In this document: one piece after another, positions 45,165 through 52,964 of the stretch
Position numbering within the stretch: position 1 is the stretch's first letter
Layout of the letters: each line of letters opens with the position of its first letter
NCBI GenBank assembly: GCA_001683825.1
Contig: LXTR01000028.1
Coordinates: 19,949 to 83,948, forward strand
Direction: 5' to 3'
Source: Flavobacteriaceae bacterium CP2B
GTDB lineage: Bacteria > Bacteroidota > Bacteroidia > Flavobacteriales > Flavobacteriaceae
Length of the DNA: 64,000 bases
Notes under the pieces: model-generated
What the model saw: only the letters and a program-made list of their open reading frames with translations
Database searches by the model: none
What the model was told of the DNA's origin: nothing
Made by a program: the position numbers and the translations under genes

Positions 45165-46978
45165 CTGAATTTACCTAATTTATAGATAACCTCTGTTTCC
45201 CCGCCAGGGGATGTAACTTCATGACATGCGCTGCAGGCGATTTTCGCATGCTTTCCCTCAAGGGGAAAATTCGTGCGGTTGTGATCGAATCGTTTGGGAA
45301 ACCAACTTTCAGTCACATGGCACCTCGCGCAATCTGTTACCCCCTGGATTGCGAAGGTTTCCCCATGGATATTTTCATGGCAATCTGCACAATCCGTACT
45401 CAATGTAGCAAATTTCTGAGTACCACCCGGCACGTTGCCCTTTATTTCGTTGAAATGACATTCCCTGCAAGAAACTTCCCGGTGTTTGCCGTCCAGTGGC
45501 CACTGGGTTTGGTCATGATCAAAGGATACAGAGGTCCAGGCATCGTTGCCATGGCATACGGCGCAGTCATCTCCCGGATAATATTTTTCATTGATAAACC
45601 CTTGGTGTATGTCGGAATGGCAATCGGCACAGCCTGTTCCCAGCTCCCTGAAGGTCCAGCGCTGCTTTTCCTCGCTTACGTGGCAGGCATAACAAGGGGT
45701 GGCCGTATGGGCGCCTTCCAGCGGGAACCTGCTTTCCCGGTGTTGTTCCAGGGTGTATAGGCTGTAATCGAAACCATTTTCCAGGGAATGACATTCCGCG
45801 CAGTCCGGCGTCCCGCCCGCCCGGCGGAATTCGCCCTCGTGGTAGTCCTGGTGACAGTTGGAACAAGCCGAAAAATCTATAGGTGTAGAGAAGCGCTGGG
45901 TATGGCACTGGCGGCAATCCACCATGCTGTGTTTTCCCTGGAGGGGATAGTCTGTTTTGGTATGATCAAAGAAATCCATGGAACGGAGCGATAAAAAACT
46001 GGTTTCCCTGTGGCATTTCACACAATCATTGCCATAGGCCCCGTCGTGTACATCTGTATGGCATGAGACGCATTGCCGCTCTTCTACCCGTGGCTGGTCC
46101 TGAAAGACCCGCATGGGATCGGGGTCTGCCCTGTGGCAACTAAAACAATCAATTGAAGCATGTTTTCCTTTCAGTTCAAAGCTGGTAACGCGGTGATCAA
46201 AACGCCCTTTACCCCTGAAATCACCAAAAGAGGATTCTGTATGGCATTGGGTACAACTGCCCTGTATTTTTCCGCCGTGCGGGTCCTCATGACAGGAAAC
46301 ACAGTCGTTAAATGCTACATTGGCAAATTCCTGGAATTCCCTGCCGTTGCGTGTGGTTACCTTATGGCAGTCGGTGCAGTCCAGCGTTTCATGGGCGCCC
46401 TTCAACGCGAAATCGGTTTCGTTATGTACAAATTTGGGGGCGCTGGCAAAGCCTTCCATTTCGTGGCATTCCAGGCAATCTGAAGCAAGCGTTTGCTGGT
46501 GGTAGTCATCGTGGCAGGACAGGCATTCCTCGTCCAGGCCCAAAAAAGTGTTTTTGCGTTTTTTCAGGTCCCTGTCGGCGATGTTATCCGAAATATGGCA
46601 CTCCCGGCAATCTACCTCCTGGTGTTTCCCCTCCAGTTGATAGCCTGTTTGGTCGTGGTTAAAAGCATCTTCGTCAAACCTTATCAATTCAAAGTTCCGG
46701 CCATGGTGTTCGTTATGGCATTCATAACAATCCTTTTTTATGACCGCGCCCTGGGCGTGATACCCTTTTTTCCTGTTGATCAGTGATTGAACTTCGGTAT
46801 GGCATTCCAGGCACTTCTTATCAGAGACCTTGGCACCCAGGTCATGGCAAAGCGTACAATTGCTCATTCCCTCCAGGTTGGCATGCGGCATGGACAGGTC
46901 GCCGGGGGAGATCTGTCCAAAACTAACCCCTGCCATAAGGAAAGTCAGGAAATAAATATAGGTGGACAAAGCTTTCAC
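45143..46978 (-). CDS. 23-heme c-type cytochrome
   Basis: A 611-residue exported protein (signal MKALSTYIYFLTFLMAGVSFG) with 23 CxxCH motifs by my count, one per 27 residues. A repeating pattern GKH/GAH-x-x-x-x-C-x-x-CH, preceded by FxHxxTxFxLxGKH, recurs about seven times (for example FDHRVTSFELKGKHASIDCFSCH and FDHTKTDYPLQGKHSMVDCRQCH), the layout of long wire-like cytochromes. The start codon is GTG at 46978: an ATG two bases earlier is followed at once by a stop. It lies 7 bp behind the oxidoreductase gene and overlaps the next cytochrome by 22 bp. It is probably the periplasmic span of the electron route. Confidence 0.9.
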   Translation of the reverse strand: MKALSTYIYFLTFLMAGVSFGQISPGDLSMPHANLEGMSNCTLCHDLGAKVSDKKCLECHTEVQSLINRKKGYHAQGAVIKKDCYECHNEHHGRNFELIRFDEDAFNHDQTGYQLEGKHQEVDCRECHISDNIADRDLKKRKNTFLGLDEECLSCHDDYHQQTLASDCLECHEMEGFASAPKFVHNETDFALKGAHETLDCTDCHKVTTRNGREFQEFANVAFNDCVSCHEDPHGGKIQGSCTQCHTESSFGDFRGKGRFDHRVTSFELKGKHASIDCFSCHRADPDPMRVFQDQPRVEERQCVSCHTDVHDGAYGNDCVKCHRETSFLSLRSMDFFDHTKTDYPLQGKHSMVDCRQCHTQRFSTPIDFSACSNCHQDYHEGEFRRAGGTPDCAECHSLENGFDYSLYTLEQHRESRFPLEGAHTATPCYACHVSEEKQRWTFRELGTGCADCHSDIHQGFINEKYYPGDDCAVCHGNDAWTSVSFDHDQTQWPLDGKHREVSCRECHFNEIKGNVPGGTQKFATLSTDCADCHENIHGETFAIQGVTDCARCHVTESWFPKRFDHNRTNFPLEGKHAKIACSACHEVTSPGGETEVIYKLGKFRCIDCHL

Positions 46979-46985
46979 ATAAGCG

Positions 46986-48335
46986 CTATTTATGTTTCTT
47001 TAAAATATGTCCAAAACGCCTGGTGATCTTTACCCCGGCATTTTGAAGAAAACTGGTGGGCAATTCGCCTCCCGCAAAAATGTAGACCAGGTCATTGGCC
47101 AATTCCGTATGCTTGGTATCTCCAACGTCGATCAGAACACTCCCTTCATGGATAGACACTAAGTTAGAATTAAAAAGCACTTCAATGGTCTTATCGGCTG
47201 CCGCTTTTTCAATTTTTTCCCGGTTTTTGGGTTTAAGGCGGGAGAATTGTTCTTTTCGATAAGAGAGGACTACTTCGTTCTGGTCTTTGAGCAGCAGCGC
47301 TGATTCAATTGCCGAATCCCCGCCTCCAACGACCATGATCTTTTTTCCTTGAATCTGTTCCGGTTCCAGGAGCCGATAGGCCACCTTCCCGGTATCTTCC
47401 CCGGGAATCCCCAATTTTCTTGGTGTCCCGCGACGTCCTATGGACAATAACACCTGGTGGCACAGAAATTCCTGACCTGCATTCGTCAGTATTTTGAAAA
47501 CATCATTTTCCAGGGGGGTAATTCGTTCTACTTTGGTTTGTTCCAGGATCTCCAGTTCGTATTCAGAAATGACCTTATGCCATAATTCCAGGAGTTCGTC
47601 TTTGGAGGTGTCAAATAATTTCGCCTTGCCGTAGAGCGGTAGGTCCATGGGGGCGGTCATGACAATTTTGGACCTTGGGAAGGTAAATACCGTACCCCCA
47701 AGCGAATCCTGCTCCAGGGTAATGGAACTGAGCCCGTATTTTTTTGCCGCGAGGCTGGCAGAGATTCCGGCGGGACCTGCACCGATGATCACCAGGTCCA
47801 ATATCCCTTCCTTGGAAGGCTTTTTGTGCTTCACGATATTGGCAACCGCCTGTTGCCCCTGTTCCACACTGTTTTTGATAAGGCCCATACCCCCCAACTC
47901 TCCGGCGATATACATCCCCTTGATGTTGGTTTCGTATTCCTCACTGACGTGTGGGAGGTCTACCCCACGACTTTCGGTACCTATCCGCAGCGAAATGGCC
48001 TCCACCGGGCACGCGTGAAAGCAAGCGCCATGGCCCACGCAATTGGAGGTGTTGATCACGGTCGCCACACCGTCAACAATACCCAGGATATCCTTTTCCG
48101 GGCAGGCGGTGATGCAGGCGCCACTCCCAATGCACGTGTTGAGGTCTATATATGGGTGCAGGGAAACCGGCTCAAACAACCCTTCTGCCTTGGCCAGATC
48201 CACTTTTTGTCTGGTTTCTGTAGATTTCCTGTTTTTTTTGCGCAGGTACAGGGATACGGTAAGGCCGCAAATGAGGAAGAGCGTGCCATATACCAAAAGC
48301 TGTTCCAGGAGTAATTCGTCCATCAGAAGATCCAT
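46986..48335 (-). CDS. Membrane-anchored ferredoxin-flavoprotein oxidoreductase (thioredoxin-reductase-like)
   Basis: A 449-residue protein with an N-terminal membrane helix (about 8-28) and a basic stop (RKKNRK). A two-cluster ferredoxin-like region follows at about 63-115. Next is an FAD/NAD(P) two-Rossmann reductase, with VIIGAGPAGISASLAAKKYG (near 182) for FAD and KIMVVGGGDSAIESALLL (near 320) for NAD(P)H. There is no redox CxxC of thioredoxin reductase. The ferredoxin motifs are unusual: CIGSGACITACP and CVGHGACFHACP have Ser or His where the second Cys of CxxCxxCxxxCP should be. Sitting between a membrane b-type cytochrome (13-bp overlap) and the multiheme cytochromes, it probably feeds electrons from NAD(P)H into the chain from the cytosolic side. 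Confidence 0.82.
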   Translation of the reverse strand: MDLLMDELLLEQLLVYGTLFLICGLTVSLYLRKKNRKSTETRQKVDLAKAEGLFEPVSLHPYIDLNTCIGSGACITACPEKDILGIVDGVATVINTSNCVGHGACFHACPVEAISLRIGTESRGVDLPHVSEEYETNIKGMYIAGELGGMGLIKNSVEQGQQAVANIVKHKKPSKEGILDLVIIGAGPAGISASLAAKKYGLSSITLEQDSLGGTVFTFPRSKIVMTAPMDLPLYGKAKLFDTSKDELLELWHKVISEYELEILEQTKVERITPLENDVFKILTNAGQEFLCHQVLLSIGRRGTPRKLGIPGEDTGKVAYRLLEPEQIQGKKIMVVGGGDSAIESALLLKDQNEVVLSYRKEQFSRLKPKNREKIEKAAADKTIEVLFNSNLVSIHEGSVLIDVGDTKHTELANDLVYIFAGGELPTSFLQNAGVKITRRFGHILKKHK

Positions 48336-49150
48336 TTATATCCAAAGGCAACTGTGACCGCCACATGGATGACTACCACAATTAACATGATTAAGGCAAA
48401 TGGCATATGGGCTACGTGCCAATATTTGAATAGCTGCTGCATTTTTTGCAAGCGGGCTATTTTATGGGAGAGTTGGATTTCCTTCCTGACCAGGCTCAGG
48501 ATTGCTTTCCGGTCTTTTTTTGGGAGTTCATTGCGGTCAAGGGTCCTTTTCAGATATTCCAATTTTTTTGAATTGGCAATGGCATTTTCACTGCGCATAA
48601 TATCTGTGACGATTTCAATGGTGTTGGTGGCCAGGCTAAATCGCTTTTCCAGGACTTCGGCCAGGTTGACTTTCATGTCATCCAGTTCATTCAAACTCAG
48701 TGCCCGCCCTTCGATGGTCCTGGGGATTTGGTTATAGATGAACCTGCCCACCACGCCACTCAGGACCACCGCCACCATGCTCCAAAATGCTACCGAAACA
48801 ATGCCCCCGAATTTAAACGCGGTATGGAACAGTATCAGGATGGGCCCAAGGGTACAGAGGAAAATATGAAATTCAAGCAGGTATTTAAGGCGGATATACT
48901 TGCCGAGGAAGTTATAGCGCTTCCGCGCAATATATAGGGTTACCCCTATCAAGATCAGTAACGTGCCGATGATGCCTAGTCCCTGTCCGTAAAGCCCGCT
49001 GGGCTTAAACCAGTTATGGCGAGGATGGTAGAAACGTTCTTCCAGGGGCGTGGAATAGTAACCCAGGCCGGTATAAACAAGATATGTGGTGATTAGTAAG
49101 GTTATAACCACCATGGAACTGATATAAGCAATGTGAAGGGGCCTTTTCAC
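48323..49150 (-). CDS. Membrane b-type cytochrome, ferric-reductase-like bis-heme layout
   Basis: A 275-residue membrane protein with about five hydrophobic segments (10-30, 55-75, 92-112, 115-138, 247-270) and a charged helical cytoplasmic loop (145-240). It holds two His pairs with the same spacing: His95-x13-His109 and His248-x13-His262, with His245 also near. Paired H-x13-H in two helices is how ferric reductases and NADPH oxidases bind two stacked b hemes across the membrane. I do not recognise the exact family, and heme binding is inferred from spacing alone. The start is GTG at 49150; no ATG precedes the first helix. It is the first gene of the cytochrome operon and overlaps the flavoprotein gene by 13 bp. 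Confidence 0.7.
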   Translation of the reverse strand: MKRPLHIAYISSMVVITLLITTYLVYTGLGYYSTPLEERFYHPRHNWFKPSGLYGQGLGIIGTLLILIGVTLYIARKRYNFLGKYIRLKYLLEFHIFLCTLGPILILFHTAFKFGGIVSVAFWSMVAVVLSGVVGRFIYNQIPRTIEGRALSLNELDDMKVNLAEVLEKRFSLATNTIEIVTDIMRSENAIANSKKLEYLKRTLDRNELPKKDRKAILSLVRKEIQLSHKIARLQKMQQLFKYWHVAHMPFALIMLIVVVIHVAVTVAFGYKWIF

Positions 49151-49155
49151 TATGT

Positions 49156-49167
49156 ATGTAACTACAT
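49156..49167. promoter_or_regulatory. Palindrome at the start of the cytochrome operon (possible operator)
   Basis: ATGTAACTACAT is a near-perfect dyad placed 5 bp before the GTG start. Upstream on the minus strand TTGTTG and TATAAT are 18 bp apart, reading like a housekeeping promoter of other phyla. The arrangement would suit a repressor or a Crp/Fnr-type regulator, but this is only a guess. Confidence 0.3.
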
Positions 49168-49296
49168 TATAGTAAAAATGTTATATCTACAACAAACTAT
49201 TTTTTCCCACCCCTGCGGTTTGCACTACCAGGTCTTATGGAATACGGGCCACACCGGAACTCCCCGGAACTTTGACGGCCAGCCGATACCTCCTTT

Positions 49297-50670
49297 TCAA
49301 TCCATCACAAACTTAAACCCGGTGGTGATGATATAGGCGCTTAAACCGGAATCGCGTTCGTAGTAGTTGCCTTTAAGGTCGATGCTCTTAAGGCCAAACT
49401 TCCAGAGTTTGAGGCGCGTAAAAATATCGGTATAGCTCAATCCTATGCCATACTGATTGGCCTGGTATCGCGAAAGGTCGTAGTCTGAGGTATAGAAGGG
49501 GTCCGTGGATACATGGGCCTCGTAGGGCGCAAAGTAATCGGCAGCTGTCTGTGTATAGTACCGGTACGAAGGGTAAAGTGTGAAGGCGTCGCTTAGCTTG
49601 ACAGGCACCTCCAGGCTGGCCGTATGCGAACCGATCCCCCAGTCATCCCAATAATAGCGGTAATAGCTGCGCAGCGTGATTGTCGGGCTTACAAAATAGT
49701 TCAGCCGCCCGCCCAGGGCTACCTTGAAACGCCTGTCGGGCAGGCGCTCTACGTCATCGGCCAGTTGGAAACCCTCGATAAAAGAGTCGGCTACATCTTC
49801 AAAATAGACCCGCTGGAAAGGGGTAGAAAGCAAGCCATCCTGCTGTACCAGGTCGACCAGCAGGCTGCCCTGTGCATTTTTGCTCAATATCTGCGAAATA
49901 CCAAGCCCCAGGGAATAGGAGTTCCGGTTTTTGCTGCCAAATTCGCTAAAATTAGGGGCGTAATTGGTATTCCCGCTGATGGGATAGGCGGTGAAGAACG
50001 GATCGTTGATCCCCCTGCCCCCATCTTCAAAAGGACGCAGCTCAAAGGGGTAAATAGCGTTCCAGGTATCAAAATATACGTTGGCTGTAAGGGAGACCTC
50101 GGTGTTCTTCTCGTTAAACAAACGCGTATAACTCCCGCCGGCGCCTATCGAAAAATAATCGTATTCCGTGGCGACAGACAGCTTGGCAGACCAAAGGGCG
50201 TTGCGGTCTTTGGAACTGTGGGAATAGCTACCGGTAAAATTCCCCCACAGGTCAGAACTCGAAGCCCCCGAACTGGCCACATAGGGGTCTGCGGCCGCAC
50301 CGCCATCAAAGGGGTTGATGTTACTGGAAGAGGCTGAGGTATAGGCCGAAACTCCGGCATCAATGGTTATAACGTCGTCTTCGTTGAGCGGAATTGAAAC
50401 GATAAAGGTGCCTGTGGCATCGGTTAGTTCCTCATTTCCAATCCCCCCGCTTACGGCGGCGTTTTGCCCTTCCTGGCTGTAATAACTGGACAGGAAGTCT
50501 ACTTCCGTGCTCTCCAACACCCGCTTTTGGTATTCAGGGGATCCCTGGTCACCGCCATCCTGGGCGTATGAAGTAAACCCGGCCGCCAACAGGGCCAGCA
50601 GCAGGGTGCAATGCCGTCTTTTTAGGGAGGGTTGATTCCCGGATGTAGCAGGATCATTAGTTACAACCAC
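49297..50670 (-). CDS. DUF3570 outer-membrane beta-barrel protein
   Basis: The protein has a signal peptide (RRHCTLLLALLAAGFTSYAQ) and matches the DUF3570 pattern: YQKRVLESTEVDFLSSYYSQEGQNAAVSGGIG near the mature start, TYPxYRYYTQTAADYFAP-like strands, and the end LSAYIITTGFKFVMD. It is predicted to be an outer-membrane barrel. The start is uncertain: the only codons able to start near the signal peptide are GTG at 50670, taken here, or frames far upstream inside the DUF4266 gene. The stop of that gene overlaps an ATG (TAATG) whose own frame ends after 11 codons. The gene closes the operon thioredoxin-like, apbE, DUF4266, DUF3570. Confidence 0.8.
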   Translation of the reverse strand: MVVTNDPATSGNQPSLKRRHCTLLLALLAAGFTSYAQDGGDQGSPEYQKRVLESTEVDFLSSYYSQEGQNAAVSGGIGNEELTDATGTFIVSIPLNEDDVITIDAGVSAYTSASSSNINPFDGGAAADPYVASSGASSSDLWGNFTGSYSHSSKDRNALWSAKLSVATEYDYFSIGAGGSYTRLFNEKNTEVSLTANVYFDTWNAIYPFELRPFEDGGRGINDPFFTAYPISGNTNYAPNFSEFGSKNRNSYSLGLGISQILSKNAQGSLLVDLVQQDGLLSTPFQRVYFEDVADSFIEGFQLADDVERLPDRRFKVALGGRLNYFVSPTITLRSYYRYYWDDWGIGSHTASLEVPVKLSDAFTLYPSYRYYTQTAADYFAPYEAHVSTDPFYTSDYDLSRYQANQYGIGLSYTDIFTRLKLWKFGLKSIDLKGNYYERDSGLSAYIITTGFKFVMD

Positions 50671-50869
50671 AACCCCCGCCTGTTTTTCCACCGTTGGCGC
50701 CTGCAGCGGCTTCCCGGTAGGAGTGGAACACGGTGACATTGCGGTCACATTTTTTCTCGGACAAGACCATATCCGGATCGTTCAGGTTGACTTTTTCATA
50801 CTCCCGAACCACGACACAGGAAGTAGCCGTGGCCAGAAGGAAAACCCCGAAAAGAAAACGCAGGATCAT
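50657..50869 (-). CDS. DUF4266 small lipoprotein
   Basis: A 70-residue protein with a lipoprotein signal (MILRFLFGVFLLATATSC, Cys18) and the DUF4266 core CVVVREYEKVNLNDPDMVLSE. It ends in a Gly/Cys tail, GGGCGCN, which could bind metal or take part in disulfides. The family is found next to DUF3570 and ApbE in many bacteria, so it is probably a small partner at the outer membrane. I see no clear flavinylation motif in it. Its ATG overlaps the apbE stop (ATGA), which shows tight coupling. Confidence 0.85.
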   Translation of the reverse strand: MILRFLFGVFLLATATSCVVVREYEKVNLNDPDMVLSEKKCDRNVTVFHSYREAAAGANGGKTGGGCGCN

Positions 50870-51849
50870 ATTCTATCTATTTTAATATTTTCGGAACTAA
50901 AGAGGTGGCCCGCTTCGTCTATGATGATACACCCTACCCTGGGCATTTGCCCGATGCGGTTAAGCCCCACTTCCTTGCCCATGACGAAGACCGATGTGGC
51001 CAGCGCATCGGCCAGCTCCGCGCTGGGGGCAAATACGGTGACACTCAGGATCCCTCTGGCAGGATAGCCCGTTCTGGGATCGATGATATGGCTATACCGG
51101 ACCCCGCCAAAAGTCACATATTTCTCGTAATTCCCCGAGGTTACTACCGCGCCTTCGGTGATGGGCAAAAGGGCATATGCCTTGTTTTTGTCCAAAGGGT
51201 TGGTAATGGCCACTTTCCATTCCTTCCCGTCGGGTTGCTTCCCCCAGGTGGTCATGTCGCCAGAGGCGTTGATGATACCCGCCTGCACCCCGTTCTTAAT
51301 CAGCAATGCCCTGGCCTTGTCCGCCGCGTACCCTTTGCCAATGGCGCCAAAGCCAATCTTCATACCCGGCGATTTCAAGAATACGCTACGCTTGCCCCGG
51401 TCCAGCACAATGTTCTGATAGCCTACCCTGGCTACCGAAGCTTTTATGGATGCCTCATCGGGCATGGCTGTCATGCTCCCGTCAAACTTCCAGATACGGT
51501 CCATGGAGGCGTAGCTGATATCAAAGGCGCCATCGGTAAGTCGGGAGATTCCGTTGGCCCTTTCGATCAACCCGAACAATTCTTCGTCCACCACGACGGG
51601 CGAAACGCCTGCCTGCGCGTTAATTTTGGAGGTTTGCGATCCGGGGTCCCAGGAAGAAATGAGCTTTTCAATCCTGCCGATTTCCTCCACGGCCATGTCT
51701 ATTGCCTGGTGGGCCGCTGCTTCGGAAGCCGCCACTACCGTTATTTCAAAGCGGCTTCCCATAAGCTTCAGGGTCCTTTTGTGCGTTTGCTGGGCCTGGA
51801 TGGCCAGAGACAGCAGGAAGAAGATAAGGGCGTGTCCGCGTTTGATCAA
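50866..51849 (-). CDS. apbE: FAD:protein FMN transferase ApbE
   Basis: A 327-residue exported enzyme that attaches FMN from FAD to Thr/Ser of redox proteins on the outer face of the inner membrane. A signal peptide is present (IKRGHALIFFLLSLAIQAQ). Motifs in order are MGSRFEITV, ISSWDPGSQTSKIN, TDGAFDISY, IGFGAIGKGYAADKA, INASGDMTTWGKQPDGKEWKVAI, SGNYEKYVTFGGVRYSHIIDPRTGYP and the Asp/Thr Mg site in ELADALATSVFVMG. The start codon is TTG at 51849, because the next in-frame ATG lies after the signal peptide. It is preceded by the thioredoxin-like gene (4 bp gap) and overlaps DUF4266. Its target protein is not obvious in the window. Confidence 0.92.
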   Translation of the reverse strand: MIKRGHALIFFLLSLAIQAQQTHKRTLKLMGSRFEITVVAASEAAAHQAIDMAVEEIGRIEKLISSWDPGSQTSKINAQAGVSPVVVDEELFGLIERANGISRLTDGAFDISYASMDRIWKFDGSMTAMPDEASIKASVARVGYQNIVLDRGKRSVFLKSPGMKIGFGAIGKGYAADKARALLIKNGVQAGIINASGDMTTWGKQPDGKEWKVAITNPLDKNKAYALLPITEGAVVTSGNYEKYVTFGGVRYSHIIDPRTGYPARGILSVTVFAPSAELADALATSVFVMGKEVGLNRIGQMPRVGCIIIDEAGHLFSSENIKIDRI

Positions 51850-51853
51850 AAGG

Positions 51854-52294
51854 CTAGGATTTAAAGGATTCCAGATGGGTGATATATTCGGAGGGGGTCA
51901 TTTTTTTATAGCTGGTCTTACCCAGGACCTTTCCCGTGGCATCCAGGATAACCACCAGGGGGAAAATTCCATGGGTATTGTAGGTCTCGGCCAGCCTGGC
52001 ATTGGCTTCCTGCTGGGGCTTGGGCAGCGCATTTTTGGGTTTTCGGGGAAAGTCTGCCTGCAGCATCACAAAATGTTCGGAAGCGTAGGCCTTGAATTCA
52101 TCGGTACTCCAAACTTCCCGGTCCAGTTTGATACAGGGCGCACACCAGTCCGATCCCTGGAAGACCAAAATAATGGGTTTATGGTCATGGGCAGCCAGTT
52201 CTTTGGCTTTGTCAATATTGGTTTGCCATTCCTGGGAGTACAGGGGCAAGGCCGCCAGGAGGGAGAACGCTGCCATCAAAACTAGCTTGTTCAT
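51854..52294 (-). CDS. Periplasmic thioredoxin-like protein
   Basis: A 146-residue exported protein (signal MNKLVLMAAFSLLAALPLYSQ) with a thioredoxin fold of the Thioredoxin_7 type. It has DKAKELAAHDHKPIILVFQGSDWCAPCIKLDREVW with active-site WCAPC (about 47-51), then FVMLQADFPRK and the cis-Pro region GIFPLVVILD. It probably keeps Cys of secreted partners reduced or oxidised. The ATG at 52294 is preferred to one five codons upstream because the signal peptide starts there. It opens the apbE-DUF4266-DUF3570 operon. The DUF4266 tail (GCGCN) is a possible client, by inference. Confidence 0.82.
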   Translation of the reverse strand: MNKLVLMAAFSLLAALPLYSQEWQTNIDKAKELAAHDHKPIILVFQGSDWCAPCIKLDREVWSTDEFKAYASEHFVMLQADFPRKPKNALPKPQQEANARLAETYNTHGIFPLVVILDATGKVLGKTSYKKMTPSEYITHLESFKS

Positions 52295-52399
52295 AGGTGT
52301 CGCAGGCATTTAGAGCGTATAACGATTTGTATAGGTACATGCATAACGGAGATTATAGGGCCTTGGTATGTTAAAAGGCATATATTTTACGGGTCTTTT

Positions 52400-52924
52400 T
52401 TACGATGTGCGCACCCGATAGATATATACGGGATTATCCTTGTAAATGGTAGCCTTGTCCAGGCGCATGCCATTGTTTTTGGCCACCTGTTGCGAAGTGA
52501 GGTTGTCTACGTGGATGATGGAGATAAGCGAAGTGGCCCAGCCCTGAGTGAACGCCCTGATTTTGCAAGCCTGCGCTGCTTCGCTGGCATACCCCTGCCT
52601 GCGGAACCGGGGAAGGATGGAATAGCCTATTTCCAACGCTTCCTCCTGGTCGACTTGTTGTACCAACAACCCACAGAGGCCTACCAGTTCACCACTTTCT
52701 TTGTTTACGAGGGCGTTCATCCCGCCCAGCCCCAATTCATACCGCTCAAAAATACGCTGGAACTGCTCTTTGCAGGCATCCGGGGGAGCCGCGGGCAGTC
52801 CGGCCCAATACCGGGTGCTTTCCGGGTCTTCCCAAAATGGCAGCCAGGCAGGGAAATCTGCTTTGGATACTTTTCGGAACTGCAGTCGCTCGGTTTGTAC
52901 ACCGGCCATCAGGAACTTTTCCAT
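52400..52924 (-). CDS. GNAT-family N-acetyltransferase
   Basis: A 174-residue acetyltransferase of the RimJ/RimL-like group: TERLQFRKVSKADFPAWLPFWEDPESTRYW at the start, LVGLCGLLVQ in the middle, the acetyl-CoA loop YSILPRFRRQGYASEAAQA (about 113-131), and HVDNLTSQQVAKNNGMRLDKATIYKDNPVYIYRV at the end. The ATG at 52924 is chosen because the longer frame would overlap the DUF192 gene and encode no domain. Substrate unknown; protein N-termini, ribosomal proteins or small amines are possible. It lies 40 bp behind the DUF192 gene on the same strand. Confidence 0.85.
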   Translation of the reverse strand: MEKFLMAGVQTERLQFRKVSKADFPAWLPFWEDPESTRYWAGLPAAPPDACKEQFQRIFERYELGLGGMNALVNKESGELVGLCGLLVQQVDQEEALEIGYSILPRFRRQGYASEAAQACKIRAFTQGWATSLISIIHVDNLTSQQVAKNNGMRLDKATIYKDNPVYIYRVRTS

Positions 52925-52964
52925 GGGAATGGCAATTTTGGCTGTTAGGCCAGGGGGTTCCTTC

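Noticed and set aside
50905..51864. 319-codon frame antisense to apbE
   Set aside because: Shadow frame; apbE motifs are complete on the minus strand and this frame lacks any recognisable feature.
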